Origin: DASRQK01 sp964401685
GTDB lineage: Bacteria; Bacteroidota; Bacteroidia; Sphingobacteriales; Sphingobacteriaceae
NCBI GenBank assembly: GCA_964401685.1
Contig: CAYNZH010000010.1
Coordinates: 1 to 63,820 of the forward strand
Length of the DNA stretch: 63,820 nt
Direction of reading: 5' to 3'
Of the stretch, positions 25,069 to 33,234 are shown piece by piece (position 1 is the first letter of the stretch; each line of letters starts with the position of its first letter). The notes below the pieces were generated by a model. That model ran no database searches. It was not told where the DNA came from and worked only from the letters and a program-made list of their open reading frames with translations. The translations under genes and the position numbers were made by a program.

Positions 25069-25866
25069 ATGAAACAACATACCCAATTACATCCGTCTGT
25101 TGCGGTTCAGCGTAGGGAGAGCATTCTGGAACTCACCCTGAACCGCCCGGACGTCCTCAACAGCTTTAACCGGGAAATGGCGCTGGCACTTCAAGAACAT
25201 TTGGACACCGCAGACGCGGATCCAGCGCTTCGTGTGGTCGTGTTGAAAGGCAATGGGAAAGCATTTTGCGCCGGTCAAGACCTGGCTGAAGTGCTGGGAC
25301 TGCCGGAGTCGGCCCTGGGTCGCATCGTGGAAGAACACTATAACCCGATAATTCTCAAGATCCGGAATCTCAGCAAGCCGGTGGTCGCAGCTGTCAATGG
25401 CGTCGCTGCGGGAGCTGGCGCCAATCTGGCCCTTGCCTGCGATATAGTTCTAGCCAAAGAATCAGCGAGTTTCATCCAAGCTTTCAGCAATATTGGACTG
25501 ATTCCGGATACCGGGGGAACCTACTTTTTGCCCCGGTTAATCGGTATGCAGCGAGCGTCTGCACTCATGATGCTCGGCGAAAAAATAAATGCGAGCGACG
25601 CCCTGTCCCTGGGTATGGTGTATAAGGTATTCGACGATGAAAATTTTGAGCAAGCTGTGCTTGAGATTGCGCAAAAGCTGGCCAAGATGCCAACCAAAGG
25701 GTTGTTTTACACCAAGAAGCTTTTGAACGAAACGTTTAACAACACATTGGCTGAACAACTAGAACTTGAGCGTGTGTACCAGGCTCAAGCCGGACAAACC
25801 TTTGATTATAAGGAAGGCGTGCAGGCGTTTATGGAAAAGCGAAAACCAAAATTTACCGGACAATAA
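25069..25866 (+). CDS. paaG: PaaG-type enoyl-CoA isomerase (ring 1,2-epoxyphenylacetyl-CoA isomerase)
   Basis: 265 residues of crotonase fold, one base after paaD. The ATG at 25069 is preferred over a frame start inside paaD. The substrate-binding loops are clear: GNGKAFCAGQDLAEV (oxyanion hole), NGVAAGAGANLALACDI and SNIGLIPDTGGTYFLPRLIG. In the pathway it converts the ring epoxide to oxepin-CoA and later isomerises the double bond in beta-oxidation. The Asp in GLIPDTGG matches the PaaG-type catalytic acid rather than a hydratase Glu pair. Confidence 0.9.
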   Translation: MKQHTQLHPSVAVQRRESILELTLNRPDVLNSFNREMALALQEHLDTADADPALRVVVLKGNGKAFCAGQDLAEVLGLPESALGRIVEEHYNPIILKIRNLSKPVVAAVNGVAAGAGANLALACDIVLAKESASFIQAFSNIGLIPDTGGTYFLPRLIGMQRASALMMLGEKINASDALSLGMVYKVFDDENFEQAVLEIAQKLAKMPTKGLFYTKKLLNETFNNTLAEQLELERVYQAQAGQTFDYKEGVQAFMEKRKPKFTGQ

Positions 25867-25868
25867 TT

Positions 25869-27050
25869 ATGGAAACAATTGGAATAGTCGGAAGTGGGAC
25901 AATGGGATTGGGAATTGCCCAAGTTCTGGCAGCTGCAAGCCGTCATGTAATACTTTACGACCACCAAAAAAACGTGCTCGATCAAGCAAAGGACAGACTG
26001 CACAAGAATCTACAAAAGCAAATAGCGAAGGGACGCATGACCGAGAAGCAGGCGGCAACCCTGAGCAGCCATATAACATTCGCTGAAAGCTGGGAAAAAT
26101 TGCAACCTTCAGACTTGGTAATTGAGGCAATCATCGAGAATCTACCCGCTAAAAGGGAGCTTTTTCAGAGACTTGAAGCACTGGTTTCAGAGAAATGTGT
26201 GCTGGCGACCAACACATCGTCCATGTCAGTGACTGCGATAGCCTCTGCATGTAAGCTGCCTCATCGTGTGATTGGATTGCATTTTTTCAATCCTGCCCCT
26301 GTTATGGCTCTTGTTGAAATCATTCCTGCGGTGCAAACGAGCAAAGGGTTGGAGATAAAGCTGCGCCACTGGGTAGAATCTATTGGGAAACAGCCGGTCA
26401 TCGCTAAAGACACGCCAGGTTTTATTGTTAACCGGCTGGTTCGGCCCTACTACGGTGAAGCCTTGCGCATTTTGGAAGAGGATCTGGCGACTGCTGCACT
26501 CATTGATTTCTCCATGACCACGGTGGGTCAGTTCCCTATGGGGCCCTTTCAACTCATGGACTATATTGGGAACGATATTAATTTTCAGGTTAGTACCACC
26601 ATTTTTGAAGGCTTTTTTTTCGACCCAAGGTACAAACCTTCATTTACTCAAAAACGGCTGGTAGAAGCCGGGTACCTCGGTCGCAAATCCGGGCGGGGAT
26701 TTTTCGATTATCAGACCGACGATTACCTCCTTCAACAACAGTATCTGCACAAGAATTTGCCGGATCAGCCTTTGCTTGAGCGAATTTTTAAAAGGATTCT
26801 CGTCATGCTGATCAATGAAGCGGCCGAAGCGCTCTACTACCGCCTGGCCTCCCGAGAGGATTTGGATCTGGCGGTGATGAGGGGCGTAAATTACCCGCAA
26901 GGCCTGCTCCGGTGGGCCGATTCCTGGGGAATACCCGCAGTCGTCGCGCATATGGACGAACTCTACAATCATTATCACGAGGACAGATACAGGTGCAGTC
27001 CACTTTTGAGAAAATTGTTGGCGGAAAATCGTGGTTTTTATACGGATTAA
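25869..27050 (+). CDS. paaH: 3-hydroxyacyl-CoA dehydrogenase PaaH
   Basis: 393 residues. It oxidises 3-hydroxyadipyl-CoA with NAD. The N-terminal Rossmann domain (about 1-185) has GSGTMGLGIAQVLA and the HFFNPAPVMALVEI catalytic-His block. The C-terminal helical domain (about 186-285) has DTPGFIVNRLVRPYYGEAL, followed by a second copy of the 3HCDH C-terminal domain (about 300-392). The two-domain C-terminus fits PaaH in length. It is two bases after paaG. Confidence 0.93.
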   Translation: METIGIVGSGTMGLGIAQVLAAASRHVILYDHQKNVLDQAKDRLHKNLQKQIAKGRMTEKQAATLSSHITFAESWEKLQPSDLVIEAIIENLPAKRELFQRLEALVSEKCVLATNTSSMSVTAIASACKLPHRVIGLHFFNPAPVMALVEIIPAVQTSKGLEIKLRHWVESIGKQPVIAKDTPGFIVNRLVRPYYGEALRILEEDLATAALIDFSMTTVGQFPMGPFQLMDYIGNDINFQVSTTIFEGFFFDPRYKPSFTQKRLVEAGYLGRKSGRGFFDYQTDDYLLQQQYLHKNLPDQPLLERIFKRILVMLINEAAEALYYRLASREDLDLAVMRGVNYPQGLLRWADSWGIPAVVAHMDELYNHYHEDRYRCSPLLRKLLAENRGFYTD

Positions 27051-27061
27051 TCTAAAATAAA

Positions 27062-28279
27062 ATGGCAGTGAATGAGGTTTTTTTAGTTGATGGAATACGC
27101 ACGCCGATTGGTCGGCTCAAAGGGAGCCTCAGTGGGTTGCGGCCCGATGATATGGCAGCCCTCGTCATTAGGGAATTGATACGCCGCAACCCGAATTTCG
27201 ACCCTGCTCTCCTCGGCGATGTCATTCTCGGGTGCGCGAATCAGGCCGGCGAAGACAATAGAAATGTGGCCAGGATGGCCGCTCTTCTGGCCGATTTACC
27301 TCCTTCAGTACCCGGAGAGACTATAAACAGGTTGTGTGCCTCCGGTCTGTCGGCTGCGGCCCATGGCATGAGGGCGATCATGATTGGAGAAGCAGATTTG
27401 GTGATAACAGGTGGCGTAGAAAGTATGACGCGGGCTCCTTTGGTCCTTTCCAAGGCTGAGCAGGCGTTCTCAGGCAAAACCCAGTTATACGACAGCAGTT
27501 TCGGGTGGCGATTTATCAACCCGCTGATGCAGCAAAAGTACGGTGTGGATGCTATGGGTCAAACAGCGGAAAACCTTGCCGAAAGAGAAGGTATCTCACG
27601 GGAAGACCAGGATAGTTTTGCATTTCATTCGCAAAGAAAAACGGCAATTGCGCAAAGCAACGGACGGCTGGCGATGGAGATGATGCCTGTGGAGATTCAT
27701 TCAGGCGAAGGTGAGAATAATATTTTCGCCCACGACGAATTCGCACGAAACGACACGAGTCTAGCCGGCCTCAACAACTTGAAGCCAGCATTTAAAAAGG
27801 ACGGAACAGTCACGGCGGGCAACTCCTCCGGCCTCAATGACGGTGCCGCTGTTAACCTAATCGCATCGGAGCAGGCTTTAAAGACCTTTGGACTCAATCC
27901 CATGGCCCGACTGGTTAGCACGGGAAAAATCGGCGTCGAGCCCCGATTTATGGGTATTGGGCCAGTTGAGGCTGCAAATATCGCACTCAAAACCGCAGGT
28001 CTGACGATGGACGATATGGACGTGATCGAACTAAATGAAGCTTTTGCTGCCCAAGCCCTGGCATGTATACGCACTTGGGGTCTGGACGACGAGGATCCCA
28101 GAATCAATCCCAACGGAGGCGCGATCGCTTTGGGACATCCCTTGGGAATGAGCGGTGCACGCATCCTCAATTCTGCTGCTTACGAGCTTCAGTTGAGAAA
28201 GAAACGTTATGCTTTAGTGACAATGTGCGTGGGGCTGGGCCAGGGATTTGCATTAATCATAGAAAGGATGGAACAATGA
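27062..28279 (+). CDS. paaJ: 3-oxoadipyl-CoA thiolase PaaJ
   Basis: 405 residues. It splits 3-oxoadipyl-CoA to succinyl-CoA and acetyl-CoA, and in the Paa pathway also cleaves 3-oxo-5,6-dehydrosuberyl-CoA. All thiolase catalytic sites are present: nucleophilic Cys in INRLCASGLSAA, His in GGAIALGHPLGMSGAR, and the second Cys in TMCVGLGQG. The start VNEVFLVDGIRTPIGR is typical of the PcaF/PaaJ subgroup. The stop codon overlaps the paaY start (ATGA). Confidence 0.95.
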   Translation: MAVNEVFLVDGIRTPIGRLKGSLSGLRPDDMAALVIRELIRRNPNFDPALLGDVILGCANQAGEDNRNVARMAALLADLPPSVPGETINRLCASGLSAAAHGMRAIMIGEADLVITGGVESMTRAPLVLSKAEQAFSGKTQLYDSSFGWRFINPLMQQKYGVDAMGQTAENLAEREGISREDQDSFAFHSQRKTAIAQSNGRLAMEMMPVEIHSGEGENNIFAHDEFARNDTSLAGLNNLKPAFKKDGTVTAGNSSGLNDGAAVNLIASEQALKTFGLNPMARLVSTGKIGVEPRFMGIGPVEAANIALKTAGLTMDDMDVIELNEAFAAQALACIRTWGLDDEDPRINPNGGAIALGHPLGMSGARILNSAAYELQLRKKRYALVTMCVGLGQGFALIIERMEQ

Positions 28280-28872
28280 TTTACGAATTTAAAGGCTACA
28301 AACCGGTGGTGCACCCGAGCGCATTTGTTCACCCTCAAGCTGCGGTGACCGGCAATGTGATTATTGGCAAAAATGTCTACATTGGGCCAGGGTGCGTCTT
28401 GAGAGGAGACTGGGGTCAGATCATCATCGACAATGATTGCAATATTCAGGAGAATTGTACCGTTCATATGTTTCCGGGCGTCACCGTGAAACTCATGGAA
28501 AAGGCCCATATCGGGCACGGAGCCATCATCCACGGGGCATGTATAGGGCGAAACGTCCTGATCGGAATGAACGCGGTTATCATGGACAATGTCCAGATAG
28601 GCGACGAATCAGTGATCGGAGCGCTCAGTTATGTCAAAGCAGGGACCATTATCCCCCAACGCAGCGTCGCAGTGGGCAATCCGGCCAAAGTCATCAAGCA
28701 GGTCACCGACGAAATGCTGGTCTGGAAGGAACAGGGTACGCAGCTCTACATGGAACTGCCAAAGGAATGTCAGGACAGCTTGAAACCCTGTGAGCCACTT
28801 ACAGAAGTGCCCGACCATTACCACCAACCGATGATGAACAATTACAAGACGTGGAACGAAACTAAAACTTAA
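28276..28872 (+). CDS. paaY: PaaY-type hexapeptide-repeat protein (gamma-carbonic-anhydrase-like thioesterase)
   Basis: 198 residues from the ATG at 28276 that overlaps the thiolase stop. A left-handed beta-helix is built from hexapeptide repeats (about 15-165: HPQAAVTGNVIIGKNVYIG, IGHGAIIHGACIG). It is followed by a C-terminal helix with the family-typical VWKEQGTQLYMELPKEC. Gamma-class metal ligands appear as His in TVHMF, IGHG and IHGA. In Escherichia coli PaaY is a thioesterase that removes inhibitory dead-end CoA esters, which could partly make up for the missing paaI. Confidence 0.9.
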   Translation: MIYEFKGYKPVVHPSAFVHPQAAVTGNVIIGKNVYIGPGCVLRGDWGQIIIDNDCNIQENCTVHMFPGVTVKLMEKAHIGHGAIIHGACIGRNVLIGMNAVIMDNVQIGDESVIGALSYVKAGTIIPQRSVAVGNPAKVIKQVTDEMLVWKEQGTQLYMELPKECQDSLKPCEPLTEVPDHYHQPMMNNYKTWNETKT

Positions 28873-28884
28873 AAAAGCGGAGAA

Positions 28885-30936
28885 ATGATCAGAACTTTAG
28901 AGAGTTTTGCCCTTGGAAAATGGGTAAAAGGAGAGCAAGGAGGGAAATTGTTGCACCATGCCATCACCGGCGAAGCAATTGCCTCCGTCTCTCCCATGCA
29001 ACTGGATTTTGCTGAGATGATGGACTATGCGCGCCGGGTCGGTGGGCCTCCTCTGCGCAAAATGACTTTTCAAGAAAGAGGTCTGATGCTCAAAAAGCTT
29101 GCTCTGTACCTGTTGGAACGCAAGGAAGAATTTTACCAAATTTCTCGAGCGACCGGCGCGACCAGAGCGGATAGTTGGGTGGATATAGAGGGTGGGATTG
29201 GAAACCTTTTCGCGAATGCCTCTCTCCGGAGGCAATTTGGCGATCAATCCTATTATGTAGAGGGGGAAACTCACAAGCTATCGAAAACAGGTAGTTTCCT
29301 TGGAATGCACCTGATGACACCCAAACGAGGTGTGGCTATACATATCAATGCATTCAATTTTCCGGTGTGGGGGATGTTAGAAAAAATCGCGGTAAATCTA
29401 CTGGCAGGAGTTCCCGCTATGGTAAAACCTGCGACTTTGACGGCTTTTCTGACCGAGGCAGTGGTGAAAGCGATTATCAAGTCTGAGATATTGCCTCCCG
29501 GCGCACTGCAATTGATTGCGGGATCCGCCGAGGGTATTCTTGATTATGTCGAGTGTGAAGACGTCGTCACCTTCACGGGCTCGTCTGCGGTCGGACAGAA
29601 ACTCAAGGGGCATGCCAGACTCATAGAAAAAGGCGTCCCTTTTAATCTGGAAGCCGACTCCTTGAACGCTTGTGTCCTCGGACCGGACGTGTCGCCTGAT
29701 TCGCCCGAATTCGATCTGTTCATCAAAGAAGTTGTCAGAGAAATGACCACAAAAGCCGGTCAGAAATGTACCGCAGTTCGCCGCGCGCTGGTGCCGGAAA
29801 ACCTATTGATCCCGGCACAAGATGCGCTTGTGAAAAGGCTTGAGGGAGTCACTATAGGAGATCCCTCCGTGGAAGGTGTACGCATGGGAGCTTTGGCGGG
29901 GCGGTCCCAGGTGGAGGAGGTCCGGGCCAACCTTCAGGAACTTTCCCAAGACCAGAGGATGGTTTACGGAGACCCACGGCAGGTAGAGGTGATTGGGGCG
30001 GATCCTGCCAAGGGAGCGTTCATTTCTCCCATTTTATTTCTCAACGAAAACCCGTTTGGGAAAACTGCCGTCCACAATATTGAAGCTTTCGGACCAGTCG
30101 CAACACTAATGCCTTATAAGGATATTGCAGAAGCGGCCGAGATTGCCCGTATGGGCAAGGGTTCTTTGGTGTGTTCGTTAGTAAGCCATAGCCCGGAGGT
30201 TGCACAGGAATTTGTCCTCGAATCAGCCTCACTTCACGGGAGGATCGTCGTTCTGGACAGGGATTGCGCACGTGAATCTACAGGTCATGGCTCGCCTTTG
30301 CCTCTACTGATTCATGGAGGACCGGGCAGGGCCGGAGGCGGTGAAGAGATGGGAGGCAAAAGAGGGGTTCTGCACTACATGCAAAGAACTGCAATCCAAG
30401 GTTCGCCCGACAAACTTACCGCGATCACCCAACAATACCAGTACGGGGCAAAATATCAAGAGGACTCAAAACACCCCTTTTCAAAGTATTTCGAAGAAAT
30501 ACAGGTCGGAGATACACTTATCACAGCCAAGCATACCATTACCCAGTCCGATATCAATAATTTTGCGAACCTTTCCGGTGACCATTTCTACGCACATGTG
30601 GATGCAACTTCACTGGAAGGGACTATCTTTGAACGCAATGTCGCCCATGGTTATTATTTGCTTTCAAAAGCGGCTGGACTCTTTGTACAGGCCAAGAAAG
30701 GGCCCGTTTTGCTGAATTATGGCTTAGATGAATGCCGATTTGTAAAACCCGTCTATCCAGGTTCGACGATTGGCGTGCGCTTTACCTGTAAGGAGAAAAT
30801 TTCCCAGGAGAAAAAAGACGAAAACGATATTGCAAAAGGAATCGTGCGCTGGCTTGTCGATATATACGATGAAACCGGAGAAACAGTCGCTCTAGCCACG
30901 ATTCTGACTATGGTTAAAAAGAAAAATCAAAATTAA
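28885..30936 (+). CDS. paaZ: Bifunctional ring-opening enzyme PaaZ (oxepin-CoA hydrolase / semialdehyde dehydrogenase)
   Basis: 683 residues, the same length class as Escherichia coli PaaZ (681). The N-terminal aldehyde dehydrogenase domain (about 1-510) has Glu256 in NLEADSLNA and Cys295 in AGQKCTAVRR, the same numbers as the characterised enzyme. The C-terminal MaoC-type hydratase domain (about 530-680) has Asp566 and His571 in SGDHFYAHVD. It hydrolyses oxepin-CoA and then oxidises the aldehyde to 3-oxo-5,6-dehydrosuberyl-CoA. All key residues are intact. It is preceded by a GGAGA ribosome site and spaced 12 bp from paaY. Confidence 0.96.
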   Translation: MIRTLESFALGKWVKGEQGGKLLHHAITGEAIASVSPMQLDFAEMMDYARRVGGPPLRKMTFQERGLMLKKLALYLLERKEEFYQISRATGATRADSWVDIEGGIGNLFANASLRRQFGDQSYYVEGETHKLSKTGSFLGMHLMTPKRGVAIHINAFNFPVWGMLEKIAVNLLAGVPAMVKPATLTAFLTEAVVKAIIKSEILPPGALQLIAGSAEGILDYVECEDVVTFTGSSAVGQKLKGHARLIEKGVPFNLEADSLNACVLGPDVSPDSPEFDLFIKEVVREMTTKAGQKCTAVRRALVPENLLIPAQDALVKRLEGVTIGDPSVEGVRMGALAGRSQVEEVRANLQELSQDQRMVYGDPRQVEVIGADPAKGAFISPILFLNENPFGKTAVHNIEAFGPVATLMPYKDIAEAAEIARMGKGSLVCSLVSHSPEVAQEFVLESASLHGRIVVLDRDCARESTGHGSPLPLLIHGGPGRAGGGEEMGGKRGVLHYMQRTAIQGSPDKLTAITQQYQYGAKYQEDSKHPFSKYFEEIQVGDTLITAKHTITQSDINNFANLSGDHFYAHVDATSLEGTIFERNVAHGYYLLSKAAGLFVQAKKGPVLLNYGLDECRFVKPVYPGSTIGVRFTCKEKISQEKKDENDIAKGIVRWLVDIYDETGETVALATILTMVKKKNQN

Positions 30937-30946
30937 GTATAGGAAT

Positions 30947-31705
30947 ATGGAGAATTACGTCAGAACCCGTATTGATCAAGGAATTGGTCGCATAGAATTT
31001 TTTCATCCACAAAGTAATGCGATGCCGAGTCAACAGCTGCATGATCTGGCTTCTGCGATAGAGACGCTCGGCCACGATTCCCAGGCTCGCGTCATCGTTC
31101 TTAGCAGCGCCGGCGACAGAGCTTTTTGCGCCGGAGCGTCCTTTGATGAACTCGTCGCGATACAGACTGACGCTGAAGGGCACAAGTTTTTCTCCGGATT
31201 CGCAAAAGTGATCAATGCGATGCGCAAGGCACCAAAATTTGTAGTCGTCCGCGTTCAAGGAAAAGCAGTAGGAGGTGGAGTCGGTATTGCAGCTGCAGGT
31301 GATTACACCTTGGCTACAAACGCAGCGGACATCAAACTCAGCGAGTTAGCCATAGGTATAGGACCCTTCGTCGTGGGGCCAGCCGTTGAGAGACGGGTAG
31401 GCGTGTCCTCGTTTGCGCAGCTGGCAATCAATGCATCAAGTTTTCAGTCTGCCCAGTGGGCATCTAGTCTAGGTCTGTATAATGAATTGCACGAGGACAT
31501 ATCTGATCTGGACGCAGCCGTCGAAAAATTGGCGCGGAGCCTCAGCACCTATAGCCCTGAGGCCACTGCTGAAATAAAGAAAATGCTTTGGACCGGCACA
31601 GAAGATTGGGATCAGCTTTTGAATGAGCGAGCAAAGATCAGTGGACGTTTGGTCCTGTCCGAGTTTACCCGCCAGGCAATCCAAAAATTCAAGCTTAAAA
31701 GCTAA
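30947..31705 (+). CDS. Enoyl-CoA hydratase/isomerase family protein, last gene of the paa operon
   Basis: 252 residues of crotonase fold. It has AGDRAFCAGASFDELV (oxyanion hole) and GKAVGGGVGIAAAGDYTLAT, but the second catalytic loop is AIGIGPFVVGPAV. It therefore lacks the usual acidic residue at the hydratase Glu position, which makes classical hydration less certain. It probably fills the PaaF step (2,3-dehydroadipyl-CoA hydration) or a related isomerisation. It converges on the FAD oxidoreductase gene with only 2 bp between stops. Confidence 0.8.
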   Translation: MENYVRTRIDQGIGRIEFFHPQSNAMPSQQLHDLASAIETLGHDSQARVIVLSSAGDRAFCAGASFDELVAIQTDAEGHKFFSGFAKVINAMRKAPKFVVVRVQGKAVGGGVGIAAAGDYTLATNAADIKLSELAIGIGPFVVGPAVERRVGVSSFAQLAINASSFQSAQWASSLGLYNELHEDISDLDAAVEKLARSLSTYSPEATAEIKKMLWTGTEDWDQLLNERAKISGRLVLSEFTRQAIQKFKLKS

Positions 31706-31707
31706 TC

Positions 31708-33234
31708 TTAGGCGCTGGATTTGGCGTTGATTTTTTCGATTAAATAGGAGAGTCCCAATATTTCAGAACAGGTCAGGAATGCAGAAACAGTCACGCCCAT
31801 GATGCCGTGCATGTTGAGGTGCTGCCCTGTCATATATAGGTTTTTAATTTTAGTCCGTGACGGCAAAAAGTATTCTTCAGGATATTCCACGCTTTTGCTA
31901 AAACCGTAAAGGGCGCCATTCTCATTGCCAATGTAATCCCTGTAGGTGAGCGGAGTAGATGCATAAGACGAGCGAATTTGCTCGACAAGGTCTGGAAATT
32001 TTTTGGAAATTTCCCTGAGCAATACATCCTGCTTTTCTCTTTTGTACTCCTCGTAGTCCCTGGGTCTCTCGCTTTTTTCTGCAACAGTGTTACGCGTTTC
32101 TACCCACTTTTCCCATTCTTCGATGCTCATGTAGGTAAACACGGTCGCTGTCTCAGCAAAATCAGGATTTTTTGGATCTCGGGTCATCGAAAGCATGTAG
32201 CTTTGTGGCCATTGCGAAGGTTCGGCATGCACAGCATCCCACACGGCATCCGTATCCTTATGATAGTAGACGTTTTTAGGGCTGTAGCTGATCTTTTCAG
32301 GGTTTAAAGTCAGATATAGGCTGAATGAGGAAACAGTATCAGATTTTTTAAGGATCCTGTCTCTATAGGTTTTCCGCAGCGGCGCCTCGCCAAGCATCTC
32401 CAGTGTTTTTTTTGGGTGTGCATTCGAAATAAATAAGTTTCCCCCAAATCGCCTGCCTTGTTTTGTGCAAACGGCTACGGCCCTTCCATTTTCTGTTACA
32501 ATTTGTGATACCTCTTGGTATTTCAGTATTTTTCCCCCCTGTTTCCTAATTTGAGATGCGAGGATCTTTGCAATCTGGCTGCCTCCTTTTGTGCATTTCC
32601 AGGCACTTTCCAAGTAGGAATAAACGGATAAAGCATGTACATAAAACGGTGTCTTGCCCTTTTCGCCGGCGTACAACAGATTCGTTCCGGCTAAGACTGC
32701 TTGCAGTCTGCGGTTTGATGTACAAGTGCTAATGACTTCATCGACACTTTGCCTCAAACCGAAGTTTGCGACGTCGTAGCCACCCTTTGCGTCAGCACGG
32801 AAAAGGGGAAACGCCTCGCAGCAGTTTTCCAACAACTCGACGTACTTACGGATACCTTCCACTTCGCTAGGAAATTTTTCCGCCAACAATTCAACAAATC
32901 TCTCCTTGCCCTGGCCATAGGGATAAGTGGCGTCATCGTCGCCGAAAACGATCGTGTCATAGATGTCGTCCATTTTTTCCAGTGAGAGCGCATTTATGAT
33001 GCCCAGGTAGTCAAAATAAGGGTGAAGAGACTGGCCCTTATCGAGGCCTCCAATATAGTGGACTCCTGTGTCAAAGATTTTCTTATCTCGGACAAAAGTT
33101 TGAAGGTTTCCACCAAGCTGGTTGTTTTTTTCCAGTACCAGTACCCTGTATCCTTCTTTTCCCAGAATGCATGCCGAAATCAACCCGCCCAGACCGCTAC
33201 CAATCACGATGATATCGAAATTATTTTCAATCAT
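31708..33234 (-). CDS. CrtI/RetSat-like NAD(P)/FAD-dependent oxidoreductase
   Basis: 508 residues from the ATG at 33234, which overlaps the stop of the upstream exporter fusion (ATGA). A longer frame from 33270 is not supported. The N-terminal FAD-binding fold is clear (DIIVIGSGLGGLISACILGKEGYRVLVLE), with NNQLGGNLQTF and FDTGVHYIGG as in all-trans-retinol saturase and phytoene desaturase relatives. The C-terminal NLYMTGQHLNMHGIMG closes the FAD site. It probably reduces or desaturates a polyunsaturated lipid or carotenoid chain. Its tight coupling to an exporter/acyltransferase fusion suggests that both act on one lipid. Confidence 0.85.
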   Translation of the reverse strand: MIENNFDIIVIGSGLGGLISACILGKEGYRVLVLEKNNQLGGNLQTFVRDKKIFDTGVHYIGGLDKGQSLHPYFDYLGIINALSLEKMDDIYDTIVFGDDDATYPYGQGKERFVELLAEKFPSEVEGIRKYVELLENCCEAFPLFRADAKGGYDVANFGLRQSVDEVISTCTSNRRLQAVLAGTNLLYAGEKGKTPFYVHALSVYSYLESAWKCTKGGSQIAKILASQIRKQGGKILKYQEVSQIVTENGRAVAVCTKQGRRFGGNLFISNAHPKKTLEMLGEAPLRKTYRDRILKKSDTVSSFSLYLTLNPEKISYSPKNVYYHKDTDAVWDAVHAEPSQWPQSYMLSMTRDPKNPDFAETATVFTYMSIEEWEKWVETRNTVAEKSERPRDYEEYKREKQDVLLREISKKFPDLVEQIRSSYASTPLTYRDYIGNENGALYGFSKSVEYPEEYFLPSRTKIKNLYMTGQHLNMHGIMGVTVSAFLTCSEILGLSYLIEKINAKSSA

